Shown here: positions 1-11,039 of the stretch, piece after piece
Layout of the letters: each line of letters opens with the position of its first letter
How positions within the stretch are numbered: position 1 is the first letter of the stretch
DNA from: Lathyrus oleraceus
Taxonomy: Eukaryota > Streptophyta > Magnoliopsida > Fabales > Fabaceae
Direction: 5' to 3'
DNA: 64,000 nt
Assembly (NCBI RefSeq): GCF_024323335.1
Contig: NC_066583.1
Location: forward strand, 366,541,877 to 366,605,876
The notes under the pieces: model-generated
Databases searched by the model: none
Seen by the model: only the letters and a program-made list of their open reading frames with translations
Told to the model about the DNA's origin: nothing
Translations under genes and position numbers: made by a program

Positions 1-1350
1 CGCAAGCGAAATCAGCCTATACAAGTTTCCAATGGTTCGAATACAATAATACACAAGAACTAAAACTTAATAGCAATGCAAAATATTTATCTATCTACAA
101 CAATATTATTCTGAATGAATCACCCTATCTCTCCTCTTCGAATAAGGAATGAAGAATTTTCGCGTTTGCAACCGCGGGAATAATCTCACTCTCTAACAAA
201 CAATGAAGAAATCAAATAGATTCATACAATGTCTAACAATTAAAAATGGTACTGTGGAAGCATAAAGATCACTAAGGGCTTTTCGGTTGAAGCTTGGTTA
301 GGTTAACAAACAAGGGTCATTTCTAAGACCATTGAAACGAAAGTGCCGATGCAAAAGAGACATTCACAGTATTATTCACACATCTCGACTTTGTTTCATT
401 TGTTTCTTATATGAAACCTTCACAACTCATATTCCACAACTCAATTTTTTTTTCCACTATTTTTCTTCCAAACAAGCATTCATTTTCATTCTTTTTATTT
501 TTGTTCTTTTCTTTCACATCATATTTACAAAACAGATGTTTCTTTTCTATATTTTCATTTTCAATGCTTGCTTGGTTTTTCATTTTTATTTTCAAGAGTT
601 GTGGTACTTACCAATTCTCCCCAACTTATTTCTTACTCACCCTAAGTGAATGCTCTTAACTTTTTACGGCAAAAGAACAATAATCAAGATTTTCCGGATT
701 GTAACAAAAAGATTTTTGAAATCTCGCTTTATTTCAAGCTGAGATTCAAGTGTTTAAGCTCAAAGGGGTTAACAAATACTCTCTCTGCTCACAGGTAAGT
801 TGTTTTTGGATGTAGTTGTGCTCGATAAAAAACAAGTGCCTTGATCATTTCTAATTGCTTCCACATATTCACAATAATAAAAGACAAAGCATGAATCAAA
901 TGAATCAACAAAAGTTATTAGAATCCAGCATTTAAGTGTACAATGGAGGTTTCCTCACAATTTGTGGTTTAAAGTTCTAGATGAAACATTCATTCAATCA
1001 TGTTGCAAAAAGACAATATTCAATTTACCAAAAAGAGTAAAGTTCCTAATGCATTCTATCATTCTAGCCGAAGGTAACCATGTACCTTAGCCTCATTCAC
1101 TTGTTTATTCTTATCATTGCCATCCAAGCTCGGATGCACCTTCATTGGGTACTTCTTTGAGGAGCAACCAATCTAGAAGGTTTGCCACTTAATCAACCAA
1201 AAATTTATTAAACAAACAAAATTAAAAACATAAATAAATAACATTACTGAAAATTTAAATTGTTCATGGGGGACAAAACACCCGAACAGTACAAAATACA
1301 GAATCCGAAACTACAAAAGAAATAAACATAAAAATGAAAAATACAAAAAC
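1..1350 (-). other. untranslated 3' region of left Athila-like copy
   Basis: A/T-rich sequence between the env-position ORF and the expected polypurine tract and 3' LTR. It mirrors 16100-17448. Short open frames here are T-rich shadows and differ between the two arms. I see no gene. Confidence 0.7.
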
Positions 1351-2586
1351 TCAACCCTCTAAGGGCTCAGAATCCTCCTCGCTACCGGCTTCAGAACCGG
1401 TAGCCTCATCATCAACATCATCATCATCATCATCAGCTGCAGCACCTGAAGCGCCCACCCCCTCACCATAGACAGGCCTGTCCACAGGCCAGTTGGCGTT
1501 AAGCAGAAACTGCTCACGCATCATCAAAGCATGAGCACCACTTCCCTGCAGCTGTAACCGCTGCATAGAGTCATGCATATCTATCATGGCTCTCTGGGAT
1601 GCCGCCATCCATTCAAAACTATAATCGCACACAGCTCGGAGGTAGGGATCTAGTCCAGCAGTAGAAGTACCAGGACCATCAGAAGCCCTGGTACTCTCTG
1701 TAGCAGCACTGCCTCTAGCATTCTTCGCTCTACAATATTTGGCCACATACCGGTCATCGATAGGTGGCGGGATCCTTACCTGACCCCGAGACGGAAGTCT
1801 CACCCTTGCCTGAATGCACAAACTCATGATCAAGCACGGGAAAGCTAGGGGACAATTTACACGAGCCCTCGACTTTAGCCCGCTCTCTATCACGGACTTA
1901 AGCTCATTGGCGATGATCCTCGCCACATCGATCTGGACGTTGGTGAGGATAGAATGGACCAAATGTGCCACTGGGATCGGCACTGTAGAGGTGTGGGACT
2001 TCGACTGTATGTTGGTCAGAACCAAAAGCAGTATCAGTTGAGCCATGGGAGTCATGTCCTCCCTGTGATACCTCATTGGAACCCCAGATGGGTTCAGCTC
2101 AACAGATTTCCCGCTTAATAGCAGGGCGGCACTAATGGCTGGAACATCACGGTGAAGCCGTAAATCTGTATGGTATGTGTCCCTCTCTTCAGCTCCCAGC
2201 TGGAGCGGTTCCCCAAGGACTCGGTTGATGGCATCCCGATCAAATGCTACTGGACGCCCGGCCACTTTAGATACCCAAGTAAAGGGCTCGTCGTCATCGG
2301 GCAGTGCGTTAGCATAAAATTCCCGCACTGTTGCTATGTCATAATGTTCCAAAGGATTAATCAACCGATCCCATTTCTTCGCGTCAATCAACCCGACAAA
2401 ATTTCTGTTCGTGCCCTGTGGGTTGATTAGGAATCGCTTCTCTGGAAGAATTTTCCGCTTCTCCAGAGCGATGTACCTTGCGGCCTGTTTTGGACCGACA
2501 AACTTGTCGGTATCGAATTGGATAGGCACAGTCCGGGAAGTAGCCGCTCCCTTTCTTTTCTTAGACACTCCAGACCTTGACTCCAT
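1351..2586 (-). CDS. env-position ORF, plant-transposon-type protein (left copy)
   Basis: A 411-codon intact ORF after integrase, where retroviruses carry env. The ATG at 2586 (MESRSGVSKKRKG) is chosen because a consensus 3' splice site ends exactly in front of it; further upstream only non-ATG starts exist. The N-terminus has a basic KKRKG patch that could be a nuclear signal. Residues of roughly 20-230 (from QFDTDKFVGPKQAARY through the FTWVSKVAGR block) resemble the putative plant transposon protein domain that I recall from Athila/Calypso elements. The C-terminus is strongly acidic (a run of D and E). I see no signal peptide and no transmembrane segment, so an envelope function is not supported. 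The function is unknown. Confidence 0.75.
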   Translation of the reverse strand: MESRSGVSKKRKGAATSRTVPIQFDTDKFVGPKQAARYIALEKRKILPEKRFLINPQGTNRNFVGLIDAKKWDRLINPLEHYDIATVREFYANALPDDDEPFTWVSKVAGRPVAFDRDAINRVLGEPLQLGAEERDTYHTDLRLHRDVPAISAALLLSGKSVELNPSGVPMRYHREDMTPMAQLILLLVLTNIQSKSHTSTVPIPVAHLVHSILTNVQIDVARIIANELKSVIESGLKSRARVNCPLAFPCLIMSLCIQARVRLPSRGQVRIPPPIDDRYVAKYCRAKNARGSAATESTRASDGPGTSTAGLDPYLRAVCDYSFEWMAASQRAMIDMHDSMQRLQLQGSGAHALMMREQFLLNANWPVDRPVYGEGVGASGAAADDDDDDVDDEATGSEAGSEEDSEPLEG

Positions 2587-2609
2587 CTGCAAAATATGAG
2601 AGGAAACAA
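2587..2609 (-). promoter_or_regulatory. predicted 3' splice acceptor before env-position ORF
   Basis: The minus strand reads a pyrimidine-rich stretch, then tattttgcag, directly followed by ATGG. It mirrors 14841-14863 in the other arm. It would allow the downstream ORF to be made from a spliced subgenomic RNA. No donor site was identified. Confidence 0.5.
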
Positions 2610-3458
2610 CACACACCAAACAAACAGATTAGACATCAAAGCAATATTCAAAAGACTGACATGCTCGCTGCTGCTTCGCCTAGCGAAGTGGCAGCGAACG
2701 CTCGCCCCAGGTTCGCCTAGCGAGTGCTAGCGAACCTTACGGGTTTTGGGGTTTTTCAGCATGTTCAGAGATTCTCCCCCAAAACCCATACTCAAATGGT
2801 TCCAACATCAGAACCTAATGATTTATCAAGTAAATAACCGTTCTATGCTATTGGGGATTACATGTTTGCATTCAAAACCTAAAATCCCCAATTCTAAAAC
2901 CTAAAATCCGAATTTGCAAAACCCTAAATACCACATGCAGACCTAAAGTTTCCCATACCACACTCATCCTAATTGACATTCAAATTGGAAATATAGAGTT
3001 CAGCATAAAGAAAATGTAGTAGGGCAAACCTTAGTTACACTGATAGGTTGAAAATGTGAAGTGAGTAGGATTTGCAATCGACCGAGTAGGAAGAGAGTGT
3101 TAGTGAGAGAGATGCAAATGAGAGATTGTGGAGAGCTCTGTAAAAAATGTTCTCAGCAGGGTTGCAAGACAACAAAGTTATGTTAGGGCAAAAATGAGTC
3201 CCCTGCTGAGTTTTTAAATAAGTGTTGTCATGCAGCGCTCGCTGCTGCTTCGCCTAGCGAGCAGCTAGCGAATCAGCTCGCTACTGCCTCGCCTAGCGAA
3301 CAACAAGCGAGCATGACAGCAATTGCGTTTTCAAAGGCAGCAATTCATGTTCATACAACATGGTTTAAGCACAAAGAAACCCAACACAACACAACACAAA
3401 AAACAGTAAATACTTACAATGTTGGGGTGCCTCCCAACTAGCGCTTGTTTAACGTCGG
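2610..3458 (-). other. pol to env-ORF spacer with micro-palindromes
   Basis: Non-coding. It contains four copies of the 11-base motif TCGCCTAGCGA or close variants near 2676-2725 and 3250-3300, matching the copies at 14151-14774. No supported ORF. Confidence 0.6.
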
Positions 3459-4775
3459 CTAAGCTCGACGGTGCGATGCTCGTAGAGGAGCATCAAGCGG
3501 CAAAGCACAGCTCTCGCGATCCACAAGACCGCCGAGATAAACTTTCAATCGTTGGCCATTCACGGTCCAACTATCTTTCTTGTCTATGTCTTCAATGACA
3601 ATAGCCCCGTACTCCTTCACCTCTTTCACCCGAAATGGCCCGGACCATTTTGATTTCAACTTCCCGGGAAACAATTTCAATCTGGAGTTGAACAATAGGA
3701 CCAATTGTCCGGGCACAAATTCTTTGTTACGGAGCTTCTTGTCGTGATACTTTTTTGCCTTTTCCTTGTACAACCAACTTGAGTGGCATGCGGCATTGCA
3801 CATCTCTTCCAACTCAAGTAGTTGCACTTTTCTTTTGTCACCGGCCAACTCATTCTCAAAATTTAAAAATTTTAGGGCCCACAAGGCTTTGTGCTCCAAT
3901 TCAACCGGCAAATGGCAAGTTTTACCAAATACCAATTGAAAGGGAGTTAGGCCAATTGGAGCTTTAAAGGCCGTACGGTAGGCCCATAATGCTTCGTCCA
4001 ATTTTTGGGACCACTCCTTTTTTGAATTAGACACAGTTTTTTCGAGGATTTTCTTAATCTCACGATTAGAGATCTCAGCTTGCCCGTTAGCCTGTGGGTG
4101 ATACGGAGTTGTCACCCTATGCGATACACCGTAATGTTTTAAAATAGTTTCCAAAGGTGCATTACAAAAGTGTGACCCTCCGTCACTTATCAACACTCGG
4201 GGGGTTCCGAAACGGGAAAATATGTTTTTCTTCAAAAATTTTATCACCGTTTTGGCATCCGCCCGAGGTGAGGCAATCGCCTCAACCCACTTAGAGACAT
4301 AATCGACTGCGACAAGCATGTACTCGTTCCCATAAGAGGGTGGGAAAGGTCCTACGAAATCTATGCCCCAACAATCAAATACTTCCACTTCTTGGATATT
4401 TTGGAGAGGCATCTCATCTCTCTTACCTATCCCACCGCTTCTTTGGCAACTGTCACAACTTTGCGCATGGGAATGTGCATCTTTGAAAATAGTGGGCCAA
4501 TAAAATCCCGATTGAAGAATTTTAGTGGCCGTTCTAACCCCATTATAATGTCCGCCGTAAGGCGAGTTGTGACAATGCCAAAGGATGCTCTGCGCTTCAT
4601 CGCCAGTCACGCATCTCCTTAATAGGTTATCACTACCCAACTTAAACAAGTATGGGTCATCCCAGACATAATACTTCGCATCCGAAAGGAACTTCCTTTT
4701 TTGGTTCGAAGTTAGGTCGGAAGGCACAAAACCACTAGCCTTGTGGTTTGCAAAGTCTGCAAACCACGACCTAAC
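3459..4775 (-). pseudogene. Athila-like integrase (left copy, severed from pol by a stop)
   Basis: Integrase part of the polyprotein, which inserts the cDNA into DNA. The order is an HHCC zinc finger ([10 protein letters not shown] then CDSCQRSG), the catalytic core with D in GIDFVG, D in ISDGGS and E in GQAEIS (the last two exactly 35 residues apart), then a C-terminal domain ending near [14 protein letters not shown]. The frame is continuous with RNase H except for the TAA at 4776-4778. The right arm has CAA there, so this is a C-to-T nonsense change. The open frame would start at an internal non-ATG codon at 4727. It ends with LRASHRRA, which the right copy lacks because of its own CGA-to-TGA change. 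Confidence 0.88.
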
Positions 4776-7700
4776 TTAAACTTTAAACAGTTTTTCATCA
4801 GGAAATTCTTCCCGGATTTCTTTTTCAGACGCGGTAACCTCCACATTCACTAAGCGGGATAAATGATCCGCTACCAAGTTTTCCGACCCCTTCTTGTCTT
4901 TGATTTCCACATCGAATTCTTGTAACAAGAGGATCCAACGGATGAGCCTTTGCTTCGAATCCGGTTTGGTTAGCAGATATTTAATCGCCGCGTGGTCGGT
5001 ATACACAACGACTTTAGACCCTATAAGATAAGACCTAAACTTTTCTAGCGCATACACTATTGCAAGTAGTTCTTTTTCCGTTGTGGCATAATTTATTTGA
5101 GCCTCGTTAAGAACCTTACTTGCATAATGTATCGCATGAAAAGTTTTGTCTTTTCTTTGACCAAGTACCGCTCCAACAGCATAGTCACTCGCATCACACA
5201 TTAGTTTAAAATTTTCATTCCAATCGGGAGCGACTATTATTGGAGCGGTAACCAATTTTTCTTTTAAAGCCTCAAAAGCTTGCAAACAATCTTCGGTTAG
5301 GAGAAATACCTGGTCCTTAGCGAGCAAATTGCTCAAAGGCTTAGCCACCTTTGAGAAGTCCTTGATAAAGCGCCGGTAGAACCCGGCGTGCCCCAAAAAG
5401 CTTCGGATGCCCTTCACATTCACCGGAGGAGGTAATTTTTCTATCACTTCAACCTTAGCTCTATCCACTTCAAGCCCCCTTCTAGAGACTTTGTGGCCTA
5501 GCACGATCCCCTCGGTCACCATGAAGTGACACTTCTCCCAATTAAGCACCAAATTGGTCTTCACACATCTTTCCAACACCGTCTTCAAGTTCGCCAAGCA
5601 TTGACTAAAAGACCCACCAAATACCGAGAAGTCATCCATGAAGACTTCCATTGTTTTCTCTATCAGATCGACAAAAATGGCTTGCACACATCGTTGGAAA
5701 GTCGCCGGTGCATTGCACAGCCCAAAGGGCATTTTTCGGTATGCGAACACTCCAAACGGACACGTGAAGGCCGTCTTCTCATGATCGGCCGGGTCAACCG
5801 CAATTTGATTGTACCCGGAGTAGCCGTCCAAAAAACAATAGTATTGTTGGCCCGATAGTCTTTCGAGCATTTGATCCATAAATGGGAGTGGAAAATGGTC
5901 CTTTCGAGTTGCGGTATTCAACCGCCTATAATCAATACACATTCTCCACCCCGTTGCAACTTTAGTGGGGATCAATTCGTCCTTGTCATTCCGGATCACG
6001 GTAATCCCCCCCTTCTTCGGAACAACGTGCATGGGACTAACCCATGGACTATCCGAGATCGGGTAAATCATTCCCGCATCCAATAGCTTTACAACCTCCT
6101 TTCGAACAACCTCCTTCATGGTAGGATTTAAGCGGCGTTGTGGTTGAGCTACCGGCTTGAAATCCTCTTCCATCAAAATCTTGTGCATACAATAGGATGG
6201 ACTAATTCCTTTTAGATCGGAAAGAGTCCAACCCATTGCTTCTTGATTTGTTTTTAGCACAATGATTAGACGGACTTCTTCTTCTTTTGTCAAAAGGTTG
6301 CTTATGATGACCGGCTTTGCCTCGGTCTCATCAAGGAATACATATTTCAAAGTAGAGGGTAGCACTTTCAATTCAATTGGCGCTTTTTCGTCAATAACCT
6401 CCTTCTTCAAGTTTTCCTCCTCTACTTCCCATGGTTGTAGGTCGTCTAAACTATCAAGTTCCTTTAAGCATTCCTCAAGAGCTAGCTCTTCTTCAACAGT
6501 GAAAACCTCCAATGAGTCGTCAAGAGCTAACTCCATAGGAGATATCTCATGAATATGCTTTGAAACCTCCATAATAGCGTCTTCGATCACATCGATGCGG
6601 AAGCTATCATTTCTATCTTTTGAATGCTTCATTGCCTCGAATAGATCGAATGTAACTTCCTCATTTTGAACTCTCACCTTCATTAAACCGTCATCAGCAT
6701 CTATCATCATTCGCGCGGTCTTCATGAACGGTCGGCCCAAGATGAGCGGAGCATCATCATCTTCCTCCATATCAATAACAATAAAATCGACCGGGAAAAA
6801 GAATTTGTCGACCTTCACCAAAACATCTTGGGCTACGCCATGAGGATGGGTCATCGACTTATCCGCCAATTGCAACGTCATTCGGATGGACTTAATCTCA
6901 ATGTTGCCAAGTCTCTTGATAATTGACAAAGGTATAAGATTAATGCTTGACCCCAAGTCAATAAGTCCTTTCCCGACATAGACGTCACCAATTTTAACCG
7001 GCAATGTAACTCTTCCCGGATCAACCTCTTTCTTAGGAAGCGTCCTTTGAATAATGGCACTACAGCTCGCATCAAGGACGATGGTCTCCGGTTCCGTATA
7101 CCTCCGTTTTTTTGTTAGTATGTCCTTCATGAATTTGGCATACTTGGGCATTTGCTCCAAGGCTTCGGCAAACGGAATGTTGATTTGCAACTGTTTAAAA
7201 ATATCATTGAACCGGGCGTAATGCCGTTCATTCTCCCTTTTGGACGGGGCATGAGGATAAGGAAGGTTTTGGATTGGAGTAGCGCTCACTACCTCCTTTC
7301 CCTTTACAACTCTAGCACTCTTCCATCTAGGCTTTTTTACTACCTCCCCTATTACCTCATCACTTGTATTTTTCTCAATCTCCACACCTTTTTTCTTTTC
7401 AACTTCACCATTATTTTTATTCTTTTCAACTTCTTCACCCTCACTCCACTCTCCTACTTCACCATCAACATTTTCCTCCTCAATTTCTTTCTCTTTCTCT
7501 CTTTGTTCACTCTCAACTCTTTTTTTATTCTCACTACCCAACTTCCTCCCACTTCTCGTCATGATCGCCTTACAATGCTCCTTAGGATTTGTTTGCGTGT
7601 TTGCCGAAAAGGAAGGACCGGTTTGTTGTTTCGCAAGTTGCTTGGCAAGTTGCCCAACTTGAGTCTCGAGATTTTTTATACCCGCGTCATTGCTCTTTTG

Positions 7701-8288
7701 ATTGGCCATTGACATTTGCATGAATTGCGTCAATGTCTCTTCCAATTTAGAATTGACGACCGACGGTTGTTGAGATTGATACGGATTTTGGGGAGGGTTT
7801 TGACGGCTAGAAGAACCACCTCCATAACCTTGGTTATGATAATAGTTGCTTCTAGGTTGGAACCCTTGGTTCCCTTGGAATTGTTGTTGTTGATTTTGAG
7901 GGTGCGGTTGATAAGGTTGTTGTTGTTGTTGTTGTCTCGGTTGATAGTCCCGTTGATTGGCCATGTAGTTTACTTCGTCAAAACCGGGAGGTGGACAAAA
8001 TCCGGTGTCATGTTCACCTTTACAAAGTTCACAACAAGCTATTTGTTTAGCTTTTGACGGTTCTCTTAACTCTTTGATTTGTTGCGTTAAGAGTTCCACT
8101 TGTTGTGAGATGAGCTTGTTTTGGGCAAGGATGGCATCATTCGTGCCTAGCTCAAGCACTCCCGCCTTCTTCAAAGAATTTCCTCGACTTTGACTCTGAA
8201 GATCATTTAAAGCCATTCGATTTATGATGTTTGTGGCTTCTTCGGCACTTTTTGACAATAAAGAGCCATCCGAGGTAGCATCCAACAA
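4776..8288 (-). CDS. Athila-like gag(C-term)-protease-RT-RNase H polyprotein (left copy)
   Basis: An 1170-codon frame. The gag zinc knuckle is C86-x2-C89-x3-H93-x4-C98. A Q/N-rich stretch (about 110-170) and a highly charged K/E linker follow. Protease motif LIDLGSSINLIP lies near residue 443. RT follows with CFLDGYSGYNQI and the catalytic FMDD at 5631-5642 (about residue 883). RNase H has [14 protein letters not shown] and [13 protein letters not shown]. The product would process the polyprotein and copy the RNA to cDNA in cytoplasmic particles. The frame is opened upstream by the 7 bp gag deletion and closed at 4776 by a Gln-to-stop change, so integrase is missing. Of the two arms, this one has the longest unbroken protease-RT-RNase H stretch. 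Confidence 0.9.
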   Translation of the reverse strand: MLDATSDGSLLSKSAEEATNIINRMALNDLQSQSRGNSLKKAGVLELGTNDAILAQNKLISQQVELLTQQIKELREPSKAKQIACCELCKGEHDTGFCPPPGFDEVNYMANQRDYQPRQQQQQQPYQPHPQNQQQQFQGNQGFQPRSNYYHNQGYGGGSSSRQNPPQNPYQSQQPSVVNSKLEETLTQFMQMSMANQKSNDAGIKNLETQVGQLAKQLAKQQTGPSFSANTQTNPKEHCKAIMTRSGRKLGSENKKRVESEQREKEKEIEEENVDGEVGEWSEGEEVEKNKNNGEVEKKKGVEIEKNTSDEVIGEVVKKPRWKSARVVKGKEVVSATPIQNLPYPHAPSKRENERHYARFNDIFKQLQINIPFAEALEQMPKYAKFMKDILTKKRRYTEPETIVLDASCSAIIQRTLPKKEVDPGRVTLPVKIGDVYVGKGLIDLGSSINLIPLSIIKRLGNIEIKSIRMTLQLADKSMTHPHGVAQDVLVKVDKFFFPVDFIVIDMEEDDDAPLILGRPFMKTARMMIDADDGLMKVRVQNEEVTFDLFEAMKHSKDRNDSFRIDVIEDAIMEVSKHIHEISPMELALDDSLEVFTVEEELALEECLKELDSLDDLQPWEVEEENLKKEVIDEKAPIELKVLPSTLKYVFLDETEAKPVIISNLLTKEEEVRLIIVLKTNQEAMGWTLSDLKGISPSYCMHKILMEEDFKPVAQPQRRLNPTMKEVVRKEVVKLLDAGMIYPISDSPWVSPMHVVPKKGGITVIRNDKDELIPTKVATGWRMCIDYRRLNTATRKDHFPLPFMDQMLERLSGQQYYCFLDGYSGYNQIAVDPADHEKTAFTCPFGVFAYRKMPFGLCNAPATFQRCVQAIFVDLIEKTMEVFMDDFSVFGGSFSQCLANLKTVLERCVKTNLVLNWEKCHFMVTEGIVLGHKVSRRGLEVDRAKVEVIEKLPPPVNVKGIRSFLGHAGFYRRFIKDFSKVAKPLSNLLAKDQVFLLTEDCLQAFEALKEKLVTAPIIVAPDWNENFKLMCDASDYAVGAVLGQRKDKTFHAIHYASKVLNEAQINYATTEKELLAIVYALEKFRSYLIGSKVVVYTDHAAIKYLLTKPDSKQRLIRWILLLQEFDVEIKDKKGSENLVADHLSRLVNVEVTASEKEIREEFPDEKLFKV

Positions 8289-8818
8289 CGTTTTGCAGTT
8301 TGGTTATTTTTGAAGATATGGATTTGAGTCAATTCATCAAATCCATGCCCTTTACATTTCCGAAGCATGGACTTGAATCTTTCCCACACTTCATTTAATG
8401 ATTCACTGGTTCCTTGTGAAAACACCGAGATGGCTGTCTTGGATTCCATGAATCGGTTATAGGAGAAAAATCTTTCGATGAATTTCTCTTCTAACACGTT
8501 CCAGTCTGTCATTACGGCTGGTGTTTGATCTAGGTACCAATCCTTTGCTTTACCGAGCAAAGCGTGGGGGAATAATCGTCTGAACAACGGAAGCTCCTGA
8601 GCCTGATCCACTCCGGCAGCCAATGCTATCTCATAAAATTTTGTGAGAAAAGCAAATGGGTCTTCATGGTCCATTCCGGTGAATGGACTTCCATATAATA
8701 GATTTAGAGTTCCCGTTTTCATCTCAGCTTGCCTTCCGGTGTGGTTGGCAAACTGAGCGGTGTTCCTTGGACTATTGATGCATGGAGTAGAAATAGGTGG
8801 TGGTGGTTGTGGCTCCAT
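8222..8818 (-). pseudogene. Athila-like gag N-terminal part, frameshifted (left copy)
   Basis: Gag (capsid) N-terminal region from MEPQPPPPIST through the LFRRLFPHALLGKAKDW core and the QGTSESLNEVWERFK helix. The frame shifts after HIFKN, where 7 bases (ggacttc) present in the right copy near 9140 are absent, so the last 25 or so residues are out of frame. The open frame also continues upstream of the ATG (PEPNPPPFIPN) until it meets the inversion junction at 8845. The true start may therefore have been lost. Confidence 0.8.
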
Positions 8819-8845
8819 GTTTGGTATGAATGGTGGTGGATTAGG
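8607..8845. other. loop of the giant palindrome
   Basis: A 239 bp segment present once, holding the 5' end of gag from the minus-strand copy. At its right edge the sequence ggattaggctcaggagctt resembles the arm sequence ggatcaggctcaggagctt so closely that the exact switch point is hidden in a microhomology of 10 bases or more. Confidence 0.85.
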
Positions 8846-9726
8846 CTCAGGAGCTTCCGTTGTTCAGACGATTATTCCCCCACGCTTTGCTCGGTAAAGC
8901 AAAGGATTGGTACCTAGATCAAACACCAGCCGTAATGACAGACTGGAACGTGTTAGAAGAGAAATTCATCGAAAGATTTTTCTCCCATAACCGATTCATG
9001 GAATCCAAGACGGCCATCTCGGTGTTTTCACAAGGAACCAGTGAATCATTAAATGAAGCGTGGGAAAGATTCAAGTCCATGCTTCGGAAATGTAAAGGGC
9101 ATGGATTTGATGAATTGACTCAAATCCATATCTTCAAAAATGGACTTCAACCAAACTGCAAAACGTTGTTGGATGCTACCTCGGGTGGCTCTTTATTGTC
9201 AAAAAGTGTCGAAGAAGCCACAAACATCATAAATCGAATGGCTTTAAATGATCTTCAGAGTCAAAGTCGAGGAAATTCTTTGAAGAAGGCGGGAGTGCTT
9301 GAGCTAGGGACGAATGATGCCATCCTTGCCCAAAACAAGCTCATCTCACAACAAGTGGAACTCTTAACGCAACAAATCAAAGAGTTAAGAGAACCGTCAA
9401 AAGCTAAACAAATAGCTTGTTGTGAACTTTGTAAAGGTGAACATGACACCGGATTTTGTCCACCTCCCGGTTTTGACGAAGTAAACTACATGGTCAATCA
9501 ACGGGACTATCAACCGAGACAACAACAACAACAACCTTATCAACCGCACCCTCAAAATCAACAACAACAATTCCAAGGGAACCAAGGGTTCCAACCTAGA
9601 AGCAACTATTATCATAACCAAGGTTATGGAGGTGGTTCTTCTAGCCGTCAAAACCCTCCCCAAAATCCGTATCAATCTCAACAACCGCCGGTCGTCAATT
9701 CTAAATTGGAAGAGACATTGACGTAA
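8846..9726 (+). pseudogene. Athila-like gag, 5'-truncated and stopped (right copy)
   Basis: Gag from LPLFRRLFPHALLGK to KLEETLT. The first in-frame Met codon is at 8860, but homologous reading begins at the inversion junction. It keeps the GLQPNCKTLLDATS block that the left copy lost, and the zinc knuckle CELCKGEHDTGFC. It ends at TAA 9724-9726, where the left copy has CAA. A second CAA-to-TAA change follows near 9799. Confidence 0.85.
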
Positions 9727-10986
9727 TTCATGCAAATGTCAATGGCCAATCAAAAGAGAAATGAAGCGGCTATAAAAAATCTCGAGACTCAAGTTGGGTA
9801 ACTTGCCAAGCAACTCGCGGAACAACAAACCGGTCCTTCCTTTTCGGCAAACACGCAAACAAATCCTAAGGAGCATTGTAAGGCGATCATGACGAGAAGT
9901 GGGAGGGAGTTGGGTAGTGAGAATAAAAAAAGAGTTGAGAGTGAACAAAGAGAGAAAGAGAAAGAAATTGAGGAGGAAAATGTTGATGGTGAAGTAGGAG
10001 AGTGGAGTGAGGGTGAAGAAGTTGAAAAGAATAAAAATAATGGTGAAGTTGAAAAGAAAAAAGGTGTGGAGATTGAGAAAAATACAAGTGATGAGGTAAT
10101 AGGGGAGGTAGTAAAAAAGCCTAGATGGAAGAGTGCTAGAGTTGCAAAGGGAAAGGAGGTAGTGAGCGCTACTCCAATCCAAAACCTTCCTTATCCTCAT
10201 GCCCCGTCCAAAAGGGAGAATGAACGGCATTACGCCCGGTTCATGGATATTTTTAAGCAGTTGCAAATCAACATTCCGTTTGCCGAAGCCTTGGAGCAAA
10301 TGCCCAAGTATGCCAAATTCATGAAGGACATACTAACAAAAAAACGGAGGTATACGGAACCGGAGACCATCGTCCTTGATGCGAGCTGTAGTGCCATTAT
10401 TCAAAGGACGCTTCCTAAGAAAGAGGTTGATCCGGGAAGAGTTACATTGCCGGTTAAAATTGGTGACGTCTATGTCGGGAAAGGACTTATTGACTTGGGG
10501 TCAAGCATTAATCTTATACCTTTGTCAATTATCAAGAGACTTGGCAACATTGAGATTAAGTCCATCCGAATGACGTTGCAATTGGCGGATAAGTCGACGA
10601 CCCATCCTCATGGCGTAGCCCAAGATGTTTTGGTGAAGGTCGACAAATTCTTTTTTCCGGTCGATTTTATTGTTATTGATATGGAGGAAGATGATGATGC
10701 TCCGCTCATCTTGGGCCGACCGTTCATGAAGACCGCGCGAATGATGATAGATGTTGATGACGGTTTAATGAAGGTGAGAGTTCAAAATGAGGAAGTCACA
10801 TTCAATCTATTCGAGGCAATGAAGCATTCAAAAGATAGAAATGATAGCTTTCGCATCGATGTGATCGAAGGCGCTATTATGGAGGTTTCAAAGCATATTC
10901 ATGAGATATCTCCTATGGAGTTAGCTCTTGACGACTCATTGGAGGTTTTCACTGTTGAAGAAGAGCTAGCTATGAGGAATGCTTAA
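9727..10986 (+). pseudogene. Athila-like gag C-terminus and protease (right copy)
   Basis: Open frame from ATG 9889 (MTRSGRELGSENKKRVE). It has a long charged K/E-rich linker, then SATPIQNLPYPHAPSKRE, then the aspartic protease LIDLGSSINLIPLSII near 10485-10530 with the flap-side segment LILGRPFMKTAR. A 1 bp deletion near 10970, relative to the left copy, shifts the frame so that it ends at 10986. Two upstream nonsense changes separate it from gag. Confidence 0.85.
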
Positions 10987-11039
10987 AGGAACTTGATAGT
11001 TTAGACGACCTACAACCATGGGAAGTAGAGGAGGAAAAC

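Larger units (their letters stand above)
1..8606. repeat. left arm of a giant inverted repeat
   Basis: Pairs with 8846-17448: a left position x matches the reverse complement at about 17450 minus x, from position 1 to 8606. Examples are the ATG at 2586 versus 14864 and the stop at 1351 versus 16099. The near-constant sum means there are no large indels. Scattered substitutions are visible, a few in the outermost 130 bases. The arm runs off the window, so 8.6 kb is a minimum. Confidence 0.95.
1..8845 (-). mobile_element. Athila-like Ty3/gypsy element, left (minus-strand) copy
   Basis: Read on the minus strand this is gag start (8818), gag, protease, RT, RNase H, integrase, then a separate ORF in the env position (2586-1351), then untranslated sequence running off the window at position 1. 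The post-pol ORF, the DLGSS-type protease and the integrase segment [17 protein letters not shown] are Athila-lineage features. The 3' LTR lies outside the window. It has no 5' LTR at its gag end. Instead the sequence folds back at 8845/8846 into a second copy in the opposite orientation. Lesions seen: a 7 bp deletion in gag near 8310 and a Gln-to-stop change at 4776-4778 between RNase H and integrase. Confidence 0.9.

Noticed and set aside
332..659. T-rich small ORFs near the left edge and mirrors at 16791-17117
   Set aside because: Low-complexity frames that change length between the two arms, with no conserved protein.
7152..8193. Antisense ORFs opposite gag (186, 113 and 66 codons), and their mirrors at 9261-10299
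   Set aside because: Exact shadows of the low-complexity K/E- and Q-rich gag region; the mirrored copies exist only because the arms are inverted repeats.
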